Part shown: in pieces, positions 58,701 through 64,000 of the stretch | Position numbering within the stretch: the stretch's first letter is position 1 | Layout of the letters: each line of letters begins with the position of its first letter | Assembly (NCBI GenBank): GCA_964596645.1 | Contig: CAZQVB010000016.1 | Coordinates: forward strand, 1 to 64,000 | DNA length: 64,000 bases | Direction: 5' to 3' | Source: CAVQEK01 sp964596645 | GTDB taxonomy: Bacteria; Bacteroidota; Bacteroidia; Cytophagales; Cyclobacteriaceae | Translations under genes and position numbers: made by a program | Notes under the pieces: generated by a model | Seen by the model: only the letters and a program-made list of their open reading frames with translations | Database searches by the model: none | What the model was told of the DNA's origin: nothing

Positions 58701-58956
58701 AGGCAATATCTGCATCTATGTCGAGCACTATAGCGTCGTTGGCAGATATGATGACTCTGTCGGTAGTGCTGCTGCCGGGCAATGCCGTGGCGGCTGCGCC
58801 CATGTGGCTGATGGTAGACCAGCTTTGGAGGTCTGACCAGTTGCCGTTGCTCCGGCTGTAGTAGGTCGTCTGGGCGAAGAGACTGTTGAGTGAGAAAAAA
58901 TAAAAAATTAAACCAGCCAGCAGGCCGGCTTTACTAAAGTTGGACACACTTTTCAT
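49723..58956 (-). CDS. Giant T9SS-exported beta-helix-like surface protein
   Basis: 3,077 residues with a signal peptide to about residue 29 (NSLFAQ). The body consists of short beta strands rich in G, N, T and S (SGSGTKVLTDDLIV, GNVTNNGSVDLVN style), typical of right-handed beta-helix adhesins. Four modules each begin with an aromatic-S-x-G-x-W-x...T/S-W motif: near residues 30, 756, 1615 and 2499, spaced about 730, 860 and 880 residues. Near the C-terminus is a WATATETNNDYFVLERS domain often found before sorting signals, then a T9SS type A tail (CYPNPVRSTLYLAPG). It likely sits on the cell surface and serves adhesion or gliding. Long open frames on the other strand are shadows caused by its GC-rich repeats. 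Confidence 0.85.
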   Translation of the reverse strand: MKSVSNFSKAGLLAGLIFYFFSLNSLFAQTTYYSRSNGNWSDLQSWSTISHMGAAATALPGSSTTDRVIISANDAIVLDIDADIASLIVGNASAAGVLTIGNDNTSRALTVNGPVTVGVNGVLQRNSALTAGSHTMRITGDQGTLTNNGQINFSDLARPVAGWATVDLYFEVGGNVELKGNAPASRSSLNSLIINKNNRTIAVGSHWTVAELLYIQAGYLDLGNAANQYTINSAVTTPADSAQIRIDINGQLRIYGTQTFPSGYSTIIAGENGTVEYTGTNQAVASAGVVKHFENLVLSGSGTKVLTDDLIVRKNLSIATGNTFNASGRNIWLEGDFANNGSFTPGAGTFTMGGIRNQTISGTASFNRLAIDKPSTSVSAVAQAVLTAAIETRLLQGRLDLGSLTGHSLGTVTGNGILALSSAAAGTTTFPAGNYTNFLTAAGNGVVEYNGNVSYNIGPAPHSYAHMHIAGNGTKSIGANTNILKDLQILPSAIFNTAAYTANIGGNLLNNGAIAGTGTLNFNNTTLDQTISGSGTSHLHNLRLSKGSGLRLLLEMDARVDNELALANEGNLYLGVNDLTIGPNASIRGASNGTGIANFSASRMIQQDGTNSARGVLVKEGTTTAQLTRLFPIGTGSIYSYVNVTQLSATITGVGSISAKAIPLPSSKNNLVKRYFRLRKNNISSIGNARMIFKYDPSEISIVGSPTLQVKRSADNVENDVNGSFVNTASSTFGVNAAGNTFLELEWRAGDPANFAKTYYSYQSGPWETPNTWTTDPTGTILQGQPAAGGPDNGDRVIVLNGRNVAITAADVKQLTSLEIQNGGTLDIQSFGGHAFGNISGAGLLRMATINVPTGNYTDFTSAVGGTIEYYNYTGALDPAITQYNNLIFSGNGVKTIGPASAANRTWTIIGNLTIDGGTLRLGAVNNSVLTIDVLGDVAINAGAAITIGNTSIHALTFHGNVTNNGSVDLVNSAQYNDAAGSGAAILTMKGATDNYFMGNGPKLDLYRLIVDKGVDQTYLLDFNPANMVLYGRVDQANGSTSGIYTQENPEILKALWVKNGTLKLGSNINIPRLSSGGNDFFIPENGAIWLNGGTVATNNSTGGSGNTGLTLYGKLRVTSGIWRGNESAGIVYRTISELIIEGGLVEVSQFRASSGGSLGASFNRSAYVQSGGHMIITGDGETNGSSAQFSLDKISSIFRMSGGILTIRKASGTGALFINAASDNFEVTGGDVRIVTENNSAFNIESTVPLYNLTLSKGSGTANVDIAGKPLTILNDLTINAGVVLRANNNDLSIGRHLTSTGTYTPGTNTTTFSGRSASQNITTANPLDFHHLTLINAQANGTLLLGGAGNVAVRGNLRIEAGTLADGGKTVDIAGDIFNAGVHSGAGKLRMINTVATQAVIDGTASGQLGNLEINDPQGVLLQNSQTMHGSLTLTQGIFNIADKNLAFTASANIVVSGPTTTKKIQTNGNKSDGGITKHFGAPGTFTYPFGVAGLYTPATVTVNSASPLGSITLNPVNDQHPFVTNSSALEYYWTASSTGFDGSKSISYNFTYDQSDVAGSEPQYIAGYYNNEANWLQGAPVNTGTNVITINNLPAIDGDYTAGRSTALGTIVAYYSRANGSWNDGNTWSTVGHGGPAAGSEPGATNPVLIGDGLTYFHTITISENAKRAGTLKLDSGSVLDLGTTVNHNFGFSIQEKVKGNGTLRLSSSSGTATFPSGDFGDFLSPSGGTVEYYGSGSNFTLPVTSQTPISIALLNYNNLVIWPNGNNITFPNENLLIHNDLTIKAGAGNARLSSNTAGRGSLDIGNDLVVDGRLQYMNGQSREIVVRNDLKIGNTGVFQVTNSSIDPQPNTLVLYGSMHNDGNFDMVNNNKYCDTYFLGDTDESLTGSGNRTDFNRLIINKGTTQDPVLEANLNNFALQASVMGSTKALELQNGTFKLTSNQNLNISSGDNGTDYSIPSTAQLWVNGGNISLTNTGTGAGLLLAGKLRIDAGTMHIEGGGTNDNYIEIAGAGRPTIEINGGELRVGSQIRRANTSTISAIRYIQTGGLAVLGTQSAPTANRALLEALNAGSAFQMSGGTLQITRQQSGTATIAALYLQPMTSSITGGTIEIGNMLTPANQNMHLYSQVPLHNLVINGHNAPKATLTVGNLRLKNNMTIQSGAEFNANNFDLFLERDFTANGTYTSGSNTTHFHGIIHDQTLAGSGAINFHNLCIENVKSSGTVALASRVIVHKTLDLAAGTLHDNGQTIEVRERVNNFARHTSSGPGKMLFNGSLKQILAGDGSGQFSNVSINNTQGLELSAVQTINGILEFVTGKLNIRATLLVLGESASIAGSTGMLNMITTNGSLSDQGVRKEFASGPFDFTFPLGVNEKYTPARYTASANSSTGQITVKPINQRHPSAAVGSDALSYYWNVSEQGFGGLTLQHRYQYAPEDVVGNDNLYVPARFTSDWTKGASLGTVAPPGIMINGGGAGVSYVEGDYTAGATSSFLPVSSFTSAQSGNWDAGSTWIGGAVPNSGAPVIISANHHVVISTNSKSTFSLEVRANARLTISSSTIGHNLGSVSGTGTLALSGNLFPGGAYDKFVGPLGGTVEYSGTNYTLPTQAIYNHLIINSSGLLRTANVDLVVRGNFELAAGQLDNSLANRRIAVFGHWINNANPTAYIGGTGVVEFTGSQSQSIGGSSSTSFSRMEVNKTLANVLLNTNTDVTERLILRKGNIETGTFQINAGAACLVERTAGHVYGRYTRNTGTSPTLYPIGDNTNYLPLTLSFDMGSTSVTAYVSAVNPATSKGKGDTGNPLQALWNITAQAFPTGARATAIFEYPDNVRQSGFQQNLAFAARWNAGLGEWDPYQFTSYPSPDEDPSRVTVSSITAFSDWAIFWDFSNNPLPIELLEFSGTAEIKDVVLRWATATETNNDYFVLERSENGRDFMEVAVINGAGNSKERKEYEYIDAVRSNSPRLYYRLKQVDFDGAYSYSKVISVSVTLHEQEQAFRCYPNPVRSTLYLAPGRPLEGTIQFVLFDQAGKLILMQSAEGMNINDVYQIGMQSFSPGVYQLKIIGENFHEVHQLVKP

Positions 58957-59091
58957 CTTACTATCAATATCATCTCCACCGATCGGCGCGTGCCCGCCAC
59001 AGGATGATCAAGGCAGTCACTGCGCACCATGATGCAAATTTCGACTTATGAAGGCCACATGGCCTAAGCATTATTGCGTGCACTGTGATTA

Positions 59092-59114
59092 TGTAAGATT
59101 TGCATTAAATGCAA
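59092..59114. promoter_or_regulatory. Palindromic box, copy 1
   Basis: TGTAAGATT is followed by TTGCATT-A-AATGCAA, a perfect 7-bp inverted repeat with 1-nt spacer (59100-59114). A diverged second copy is at 59296-59319. Possible operator of a regulator acting on the helicase or the giant surface protein gene; no known consensus matched. Confidence 0.5.
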
Positions 59115-59295
59115 CTAATGAATGCCAGTCTATTTCATGGCCATGGCAGGCCAACTGCAGCACGGATACAATTGAGTAGCGTGGCGATTTTTGTTGACTG
59201 ACTTTTTTGAGATGTTTTAACAACCATAGGAGATGATCGGGCAAAGTCAGCCAGATGAAGTGGTGCTGGTTTACACAATGGCTAAGGTCGCTTTG

Positions 59296-59319
59296 TGTAA
59301 GATTTTGCAAAAAATGCAA
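59296..59319. promoter_or_regulatory. Palindromic box, copy 2
   Basis: TGTAAGATT is followed by TTGCA-AAAAA-TGCAA (59305-59319). Same leader word and same palindrome ends as copy 1, and both copies are followed within a few bases by TGAATG. Distance between copies is 204 bp. Confidence 0.5.
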
Positions 59320-59471
59320 GACTTGAATGTGTCGAGGATCAATTTATTTCTGAACAAATCCTCTATATCATCACAAGGTGCAGCCCGCACTTCATTTTCA
59401 ATTCAGCAACAAAAATTAGATTCACCCGAATTTTGCCTAATTTCGCGGCTCACTAATCAATAAATAAGCTT

Positions 59472-60686
59472 TTGAAGTTCAACGAATTTAATCTGGATGC
59501 CCGGCTGCTGGAAGGCATAGAAGCAATCGGTTTCGAAACAGCAACGCCTATTCAGGCCAGCGCCATACCGGTGATCATGCAGGGACGCGACGTGATCGCT
59601 TCAGCACAAACAGGCACAGGCAAAACGGCCGCATTTCTTCTGCCCATCATTCACCTGATCCAAAGCCAAGACCAGGATCACCACCTCATCAAGGCACTCA
59701 TCATAGTGCCCACGCGTGAGTTGGCTATACAAATAGACCAGCAAATGGAGGGGCTTTCGTACTTCACCTCACTGAGCTCCATAGCCGTATATGGTGGGGG
59801 CGACGGCGCCTCTTTTGCACGCGAAAAGCAGGCGCTCTCAGAAGGTGCCGATGTGGTGATATGCACACCAGGCCGCATGCAGGCGCATCTGAACCTGGGT
59901 TATGTAAAAGTATCGGGGCTGAAGCACCTCATACTCGACGAGGCCGATCGAATGCTCGACATGGGGTTTTTCGACGACATCATGAAAATAATAAGCAATG
60001 TGCCCAAAGAGCGGCAAACGCTTTTGTTCTCTGCTACTATGCCAACCAAGATCAGGGAGCTGTCGAAGAAAATACTGAACGACCCCGAGGAAATTACCAT
60101 AGCGCTGTCGAAGCCGCCAGAAAATATCGCGCAGTTTGCCTGCATGGTGTACGACAATCAGAAAATACCATTGGTAAAACACATTCTTACCTCCAAGCCG
60201 CTCAAGAGCGTCATCGTTTTTTGCTCTACCAAGGTGAGCGCCAAAGCGCTGAGCCGCGATCTGCAAAAGGAAGACCTATCGGTAAAAGACATTCATTCCG
60301 ATCTGGAGCAAGATGAGCGCAAACGCGTGCTGAATGATTTTAAATCCAACAAGCTGAATGTACTGGTGGCGACAGATATTCTTTCTCGCGGCATCGACAT
60401 AGAAGACATCGACCTGGTGATCAACTACGATGTGCCCAACGATGCTGAGGACTATATACACCGCATAGGTCGTACGGCACGCGCCGAAGCCAAAGGAGTG
60501 GCTTTTACTTTTGTCACTGAAAAGGAGCAATATCAGCTCGCCGCCATTGAGCGGTTGCTGGGCAAGCCTGTGCCTAAGGTAAAGCTGCCTGCGCACATAG
60601 GCGAGGCGCCAAAATACGATCCGTCGAAAAACCGTGGAGGAGGAGGCGGCAGGCCATTTAAAAAAGGCAAAAAGGCTAAACGCTAG
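59472..60686 (+). CDS. rhlE: DEAD-box RNA helicase, RhlE-like
   Basis: A 404-residue ATP-dependent RNA helicase. All motifs are present: Q motif GFETATPIQ (20-28), motif I AQTGTGKT (45-52), PTREL (80-84), TPGR (132-135), DEAD (156-159), SAT (187-189), and HRIGRTAR (330-337). The C-terminal tail is short, glycine- and lysine-rich (RGGGGGRPFKKGKK), for RNA contact. The start is TTG 59472: a TAA lies at 59454 in the same frame and no ATG or GTG intervenes, and the N-terminus MKFNEFNL matches the family. The stop codon lies inside a terminator hairpin. Roles in ribosome assembly or cold adaptation are family knowledge. The symbol is by similarity. Confidence 0.92.
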   Translation: MKFNEFNLDARLLEGIEAIGFETATPIQASAIPVIMQGRDVIASAQTGTGKTAAFLLPIIHLIQSQDQDHHLIKALIIVPTRELAIQIDQQMEGLSYFTSLSSIAVYGGGDGASFAREKQALSEGADVVICTPGRMQAHLNLGYVKVSGLKHLILDEADRMLDMGFFDDIMKIISNVPKERQTLLFSATMPTKIRELSKKILNDPEEITIALSKPPENIAQFACMVYDNQKIPLVKHILTSKPLKSVIVFCSTKVSAKALSRDLQKEDLSVKDIHSDLEQDERKRVLNDFKSNKLNVLVATDILSRGIDIEDIDLVINYDVPNDAEDYIHRIGRTARAEAKGVAFTFVTEKEQYQLAAIERLLGKPVPKVKLPAHIGEAPKYDPSKNRGGGGGRPFKKGKKAKR

Positions 60687-60691
60687 CCTTT
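60671..60691 (+). terminator. Terminator hairpin overlapping the helicase stop codon
   Basis: AAAGGCTA (60671-60678) pairs with TAGCCTTT (60684-60691) around AACGC. The TAG stop codon is part of the stem. T run is short, so efficiency may be moderate. Confidence 0.6.
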
Positions 60692-60755
60692 CACTGCATT
60701 GCTTCTTCAAATCCTGAGCGGTATAAATTTTCTGCACAACCAACCCAGCTAACAT

Positions 60756-61781
60756 ATGAAAGGAAAAATTTTGGTAACCGGCGGCACCGGCTACATTGGC
60801 TCGCACACCGTGGTAGAGCTTATGGCCAGCGGCTACGACGTGTTGATCATTGATGATCTCTCCAACTCAGAGCAACAGGTAGTAGAGCGCATAGAAAAAA
60901 TAACCGGAGCACAGCCTGTATACGATTATTTCAACATCTGCGACCGGCCCAGGCTAGAGGCTTTTCTCAACCAGCACAAAGGCATAGAGGCAATCATTCA
61001 TTTTGCAGCTTCCAAAGCGGTGGGCGAGTCAGTCGCCAAGCCCTTGCATTATTACCAGAACAACCTCGTATCGCTCATTAACCTGCTGCAGTTGATGCCG
61101 GAGCGCAACATAGAAAACCTGGTTTTTTCATCATCGTGCACCGTGTATGGCCAGCCCGACCAGTTGCCCGTGACGGAGCAGTCGCCGATAAAACCGGCCG
61201 AATCGCCTTATGGCAATACCAAGCAAATTTCCGAAGAGATCATACGCGATGCATGTGCGGCGCAGCCTCAGCTCAAGGCCATTGCTTTGCGGTATTTCAA
61301 CCCTGTAGGGGCACACCCATCGGCCCTCATCGGCGAGCTGCCACTGGGCGTACCCAACAACTTGGTGCCCTTTATCACCCAAACCGCCGCCGGCATCCGC
61401 GAGAAACTGAGCATATTTGGCGATGACTACAACACGCCCGACGGCACGGCCATCCGCGATTACATACACGTGGTAGACCTGGCCAAAGCGCATGTGATAG
61501 CCGTAGCACGCATGCTGGAGCATAAGCAACGAAAAAACACGGAAGTCTTCAACCTGGGCACCGGACACGGCTATTCGGTGATGGAGGTGGTGAAGTCGTT
61601 TGAACGTGTAACAGGCCAAAAGCTCAACTACCAGGTGGTAGGCCGTAGGCCGGGCGATGTGGAGCAGGTATGGGCCGACACCACATTTGCCAATGAAGAA
61701 CTCGGGTGGAAGGCGACACTGGAGCTAGACGAGATGATGCGCTCCGCATGGAAGTGGCAGCAGCAACTCAGCCCCGCCTGA
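60756..61781 (+). CDS. galE: UDP-glucose 4-epimerase
   Basis: A 341-residue extended short-chain dehydrogenase that interconverts UDP-glucose and UDP-galactose (or the N-acetyl forms). NAD-binding TGGTGYIGSH at 8-17, the serine block SSS at 125-127, and the catalytic YGNTK (Y152, K156) are visible. The order and length are normal. It lies 34 bp before the glutamine-synthetase-family gene on the same strand. In this genome it may supply galactose for cell-surface glycans or process galactose taken up from algal polymers (inference). Confidence 0.93.
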   Translation: MKGKILVTGGTGYIGSHTVVELMASGYDVLIIDDLSNSEQQVVERIEKITGAQPVYDYFNICDRPRLEAFLNQHKGIEAIIHFAASKAVGESVAKPLHYYQNNLVSLINLLQLMPERNIENLVFSSSCTVYGQPDQLPVTEQSPIKPAESPYGNTKQISEEIIRDACAAQPQLKAIALRYFNPVGAHPSALIGELPLGVPNNLVPFITQTAAGIREKLSIFGDDYNTPDGTAIRDYIHVVDLAKAHVIAVARMLEHKQRKNTEVFNLGTGHGYSVMEVVKSFERVTGQKLNYQVVGRRPGDVEQVWADTTFANEELGWKATLELDEMMRSAWKWQQQLSPA

Positions 61782-61815
61782 CGCAAAGCCATTACGCAAA
61801 ACTCACCCACCACCT

Positions 61816-63183
61816 ATGGAAAAGAAAATTGATATCCGGCACATCATTCAAGAGCTGGAAAACAGCCCGACCGATAAAGTACAAATAGGCATAGTGGACA
61901 TCGATGGTGTGCTGCGCGGTAAGATACTGAGCAGGAAAAAGATAATCTCCAGCCTGCACGCCGGCATAGGCTTTTGCGATGTGCTCTTTGGCTGGGACAG
62001 TGCCGATCAGTGCTACACCAATACTGCACTCACAGGCTGGCATACCGGCTACCCCGACGGGCAGGCAAAGATAGACCTAGAAAGCTTTCGCAAGGTGCCC
62101 TGGCAACAGGACACACCCTTTTTGCTGGCCGACTTCGATACAGATGAAAACCCCTACGCCAACGCCTGCCCGCGCACACTGCTGAAAAAAATAGTGGCCC
62201 AGTGCCAAAAGGAGGGTTACGCCACCAAATGCTCACAGGAATTTGAATGGTTCAACTTCCGCGAAACACCCACTTCGTTTGCCGACAAAGATTATAAAAA
62301 GCCTGTGCCGCTTACCCCCGGCATGTTTGGCTACTCAACGTTGCGCCAGTCGCTCAACAGTGATTTCTACAATGACCTGTTCGTACAGCTCAAAGCCTTC
62401 GACCTGCCGCTGGAAGCATTGCACACCGAAACGGGGCCCGGCGTGTTGGAGGCAACCTTTGATGCCGCACCTGCATTGCAGGCTGCCGACTATGCCGCGC
62501 TGTTCAAAACCGGTGTAAAGGAGATCGCCTATCGCCACGGCATTATGGCCAGTTTTATGGCCAAGTGGCACAACGAGCTGCCGGGCTGTGGCGGGCACCT
62601 GCACCAAAGCCTGTGGAGCGAAGAGGGTGTCAACCTGTTTTTCGATCAGGAAGAGGAGCACAGCATGAGCGCACTGATGCGCCACTATGTGGCGGGTGTG
62701 CTGCATTGTTTGCCGCACGTGCTGCCCATGTACGCACCTACAGTCAACAGCTATAAGCGGCTGGTGGAGGGCGCCTGGGCACCGACCACACTTACCTGGG
62801 GCATCGACAACCGCACCACAGCCGCACGGGTGATCAAGGTAGATGAAAAGCTGATGCGCCTGGAGCTGCGGGTGCCCGGTGCCGATTGCAACCCTTACCT
62901 GGCCATAGCCGCCAGCCTTGCTTCCGGTCTGTATGGCATCAGGCACAAGCTGGCGCTGGAGCAGCCGCCGACCACCGGCAATGGCTACCTGCAAAAAGAG
63001 TATGGCGTATTGCCACACACACTGTGGGATGCCACGCAAGAAATGAAAGAATCGGAAGTAGCCGTCGAGCTGTTTGGCGATGCTTTTGTTTCGCACTTCA
63101 CCAGCACACGGGAGTGGGAGTGGAGGCAGTATATGAAGCACGTGAGCGACTGGGAGTTGAAGCGATATTTTGAAATTATCTGA
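61816..63183 (+). CDS. Glutamine synthetase family enzyme
   Basis: A 455-residue protein of the glutamine synthetase fold. Metal and ATP-site blocks are present: CSQEFEWFNF, HTETGPGVLEATFDAAPA, GCGGHLHQS, NSYKRL, the GIDNRTTAARV block and RLELRVPGADCNPYLAIAASLASG. The N-terminal part VDIDGVLRGKILSRKKI matches the beta-grasp domain of this family. It differs from classic glutamine synthetase at the substrate loop, so it could be a gamma-glutamyl ligase acting on an amine (PuuA-like) rather than on ammonia. A kinase of the APH fold starts 52 bp downstream and is likely co-transcribed. Substrate not decided. Confidence 0.85.
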   Translation: MEKKIDIRHIIQELENSPTDKVQIGIVDIDGVLRGKILSRKKIISSLHAGIGFCDVLFGWDSADQCYTNTALTGWHTGYPDGQAKIDLESFRKVPWQQDTPFLLADFDTDENPYANACPRTLLKKIVAQCQKEGYATKCSQEFEWFNFRETPTSFADKDYKKPVPLTPGMFGYSTLRQSLNSDFYNDLFVQLKAFDLPLEALHTETGPGVLEATFDAAPALQAADYAALFKTGVKEIAYRHGIMASFMAKWHNELPGCGGHLHQSLWSEEGVNLFFDQEEEHSMSALMRHYVAGVLHCLPHVLPMYAPTVNSYKRLVEGAWAPTTLTWGIDNRTTAARVIKVDEKLMRLELRVPGADCNPYLAIAASLASGLYGIRHKLALEQPPTTGNGYLQKEYGVLPHTLWDATQEMKESEVAVELFGDAFVSHFTSTREWEWRQYMKHVSDWELKRYFEII

Positions 63184-63234
63184 GCATTGAAAGATTGGCC
63201 AATGCCAGGTTTCACTCAATAAAGTACCCTTTTT

Positions 63235-64000
63235 ATGTTAATGAAAATACCAGATTTTGCGGCCATTATAGAAGAGGCATGGGCACACTATGATTCTTCC
63301 AGAGTGGTGAGTTCTGTCACGGATATATCAGCCCGGGTGTCCACCAATCATGTGTTCAGGCTCAAGTTTGTAGATGAGGAAGACATTGTGATCGCCAAGC
63401 TGTCGTATTTTGGCTATTATGAAGATTTTGTGGAAGACCATACGGCCATCAATGCACTGGCGGTAAACCTGCCCGCTCCGTTCGAAAACTTCCTGGCCCA
63501 CTCCCTTACCAAAGGCGGCAATGTATTCACCTATCGCTACAGAGACACCACCATAGATGCCTGGGTGGTTTTTTACAGGCCCATCAATGTGAAAAACAAA
63601 CCGCCGCGCATACTCGATGAAGAACAGATAAAAAAGCTCGGCAGTCAATTGGCCCACTTTCACAAAAGCTGCCATAAAATACGTAATGTGCTGCCAGCCT
63701 GGCGTAAGACGATGCGCAAGGACGTAGAGCACCTGCAAAAAATATTGAACACCGACGCAGGCAAGTACGAGCACCGTATGAATGAAGACGCCATTCAGCG
63801 GCAGATCGACATATTCTTCGACAATCTCGACGTGCTCAATACCGACGCCTTCACGGCCATTCCGGTATTTATAGACTGGAACATCGGCAACTTCTCCGTC
63901 GACGATGGCTTCAACTTTTTCTCCCGGTGGGATTACGACTGGTTTCGCATGAGTTCGCGCATTATGGATTTCTATTTTTTCAGTCGCGTATGCTCTACCG
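63235..64000 (+). CDS. APH-fold kinase, 3' end cut by window
   Basis: The frame is open from ATG 63235 (or ATG 63241) to the last base, over 250 codons, with no stop. FIDWNIGNF matches the Brenner-type D-x4-N motif of aminoglycoside-phosphotransferase-fold kinases, preceded by GSQLAHFHKS, and is followed by WDYDWFRMSSRIMDFYFF, which corresponds to the metal-binding Asp region. Small-molecule kinases of this fold act on homoserine, choline, aminoglycosides or fructosamine; which applies here is unknown. It follows the glutamine-synthetase-family gene closely, so both may act on the same compound. Confidence 0.75.
   Translation, partial: MLMKIPDFAAIIEEAWAHYDSSRVVSSVTDISARVSTNHVFRLKFVDEEDIVIAKLSYFGYYEDFVEDHTAINALAVNLPAPFENFLAHSLTKGGNVFTYRYRDTTIDAWVVFYRPINVKNKPPRILDEEQIKKLGSQLAHFHKSCHKIRNVLPAWRKTMRKDVEHLQKILNTDAGKYEHRMNEDAIQRQIDIFFDNLDVLNTDAFTAIPVFIDWNIGNFSVDDGFNFFSRWDYDWFRMSSRIMDFYFFSRVCST

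Larger units (their letters stand above)
58957..59471. other. Intergenic region with paired palindromes
   Basis: About 515 bp without a supported gene between the giant gene (-) and the helicase gene (+). It holds two related palindromic boxes (59092-59114 and 59296-59319), described separately. The rest shows nothing recognisable. Confidence 0.6.

Noticed and set aside
62335..63219. Minus-strand frame of 294 codons opposite the glutamine-synthetase-like gene
   Set aside because: The plus-strand protein carries all family motifs; the opposite frame is a shadow.

Overview
The window comes from a Bacteroidota bacterium, most likely a marine, gliding-type Cytophagales relative. The evidence is two complete SusC/SusD pairs, each preceded by an ECF sigma factor and a FecR anti-sigma factor, two proteins with type IX secretion (T9SS) C-terminal sorting domains, many lipoproteins with acidic residues after the lipobox Cys, and no clear Shine-Dalgarno sequences. 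I cannot name the genus from sequence reading alone.

Region 1 (about 1-17,600) is a polysaccharide utilization locus (PUL 1): a GH16 enzyme, two sulfatases, ECF sigma / FecR / SusC (with STN signalling domain) / SusD, a sulfamidase-like sulfatase, a large multidomain DUF5060-type glycoside hydrolase with a ricin-like lectin region and T9SS tail, and a GH28-like enzyme with a Tat-type leader. Its left end carries an unusual intergenic repeat family: an 8-bp tandem array plus longer boxes that recur between the first two sulfatases, and a palindromic REP/MITE-like element.

Region 2 (about 17,680-38,980) is PUL 2: a second ECF sigma / FecR / SusC / SusD set, then an iduronate-sulfatase-like sulfatase, a GH2 enzyme, two paralogous beta-propeller enzymes, a large unassigned glycosidase-like protein, a sulfatase interrupted by one in-frame amber codon, a GH78-like rhamnosidase and a last sulfatase. 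A strong bidirectional terminator closes it. Together the two PULs encode six sulfatases, so the target is a sulfated polysaccharide, probably algal. GH78, GH2, GH28 and GH16 suggest a branched polymer with rhamnose, uronic acid and galactose or mannose, but the substrate is inference. In the model, glycan binding at SusC/D is passed through the STN domain to FecR, which releases the sigma factor and induces the locus.

Region 3 (about 39,000-49,530) is mixed: a coiled-coil lipoprotein, a class III adenylate cyclase with a helical periplasmic sensor region, two small lipoproteins, a DUF1697 protein, a saccharopine-dehydrogenase-like reductase, a RHH/MazF toxin-antitoxin pair, a lipoprotein GH20 hexosaminidase and a secreted WD40 protein.

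Region 4 (49,723-58,956) is a single 3,077-residue T9SS-exported, beta-helix-like surface protein with four related modules. Region 5 (59,000-64,000) is housekeeping-like: a DEAD-box RNA helicase, galE, a glutamine-synthetase-family enzyme and the start of an APH-fold kinase cut by the window end. No tRNA, rRNA, CRISPR array or intact transposase was seen.
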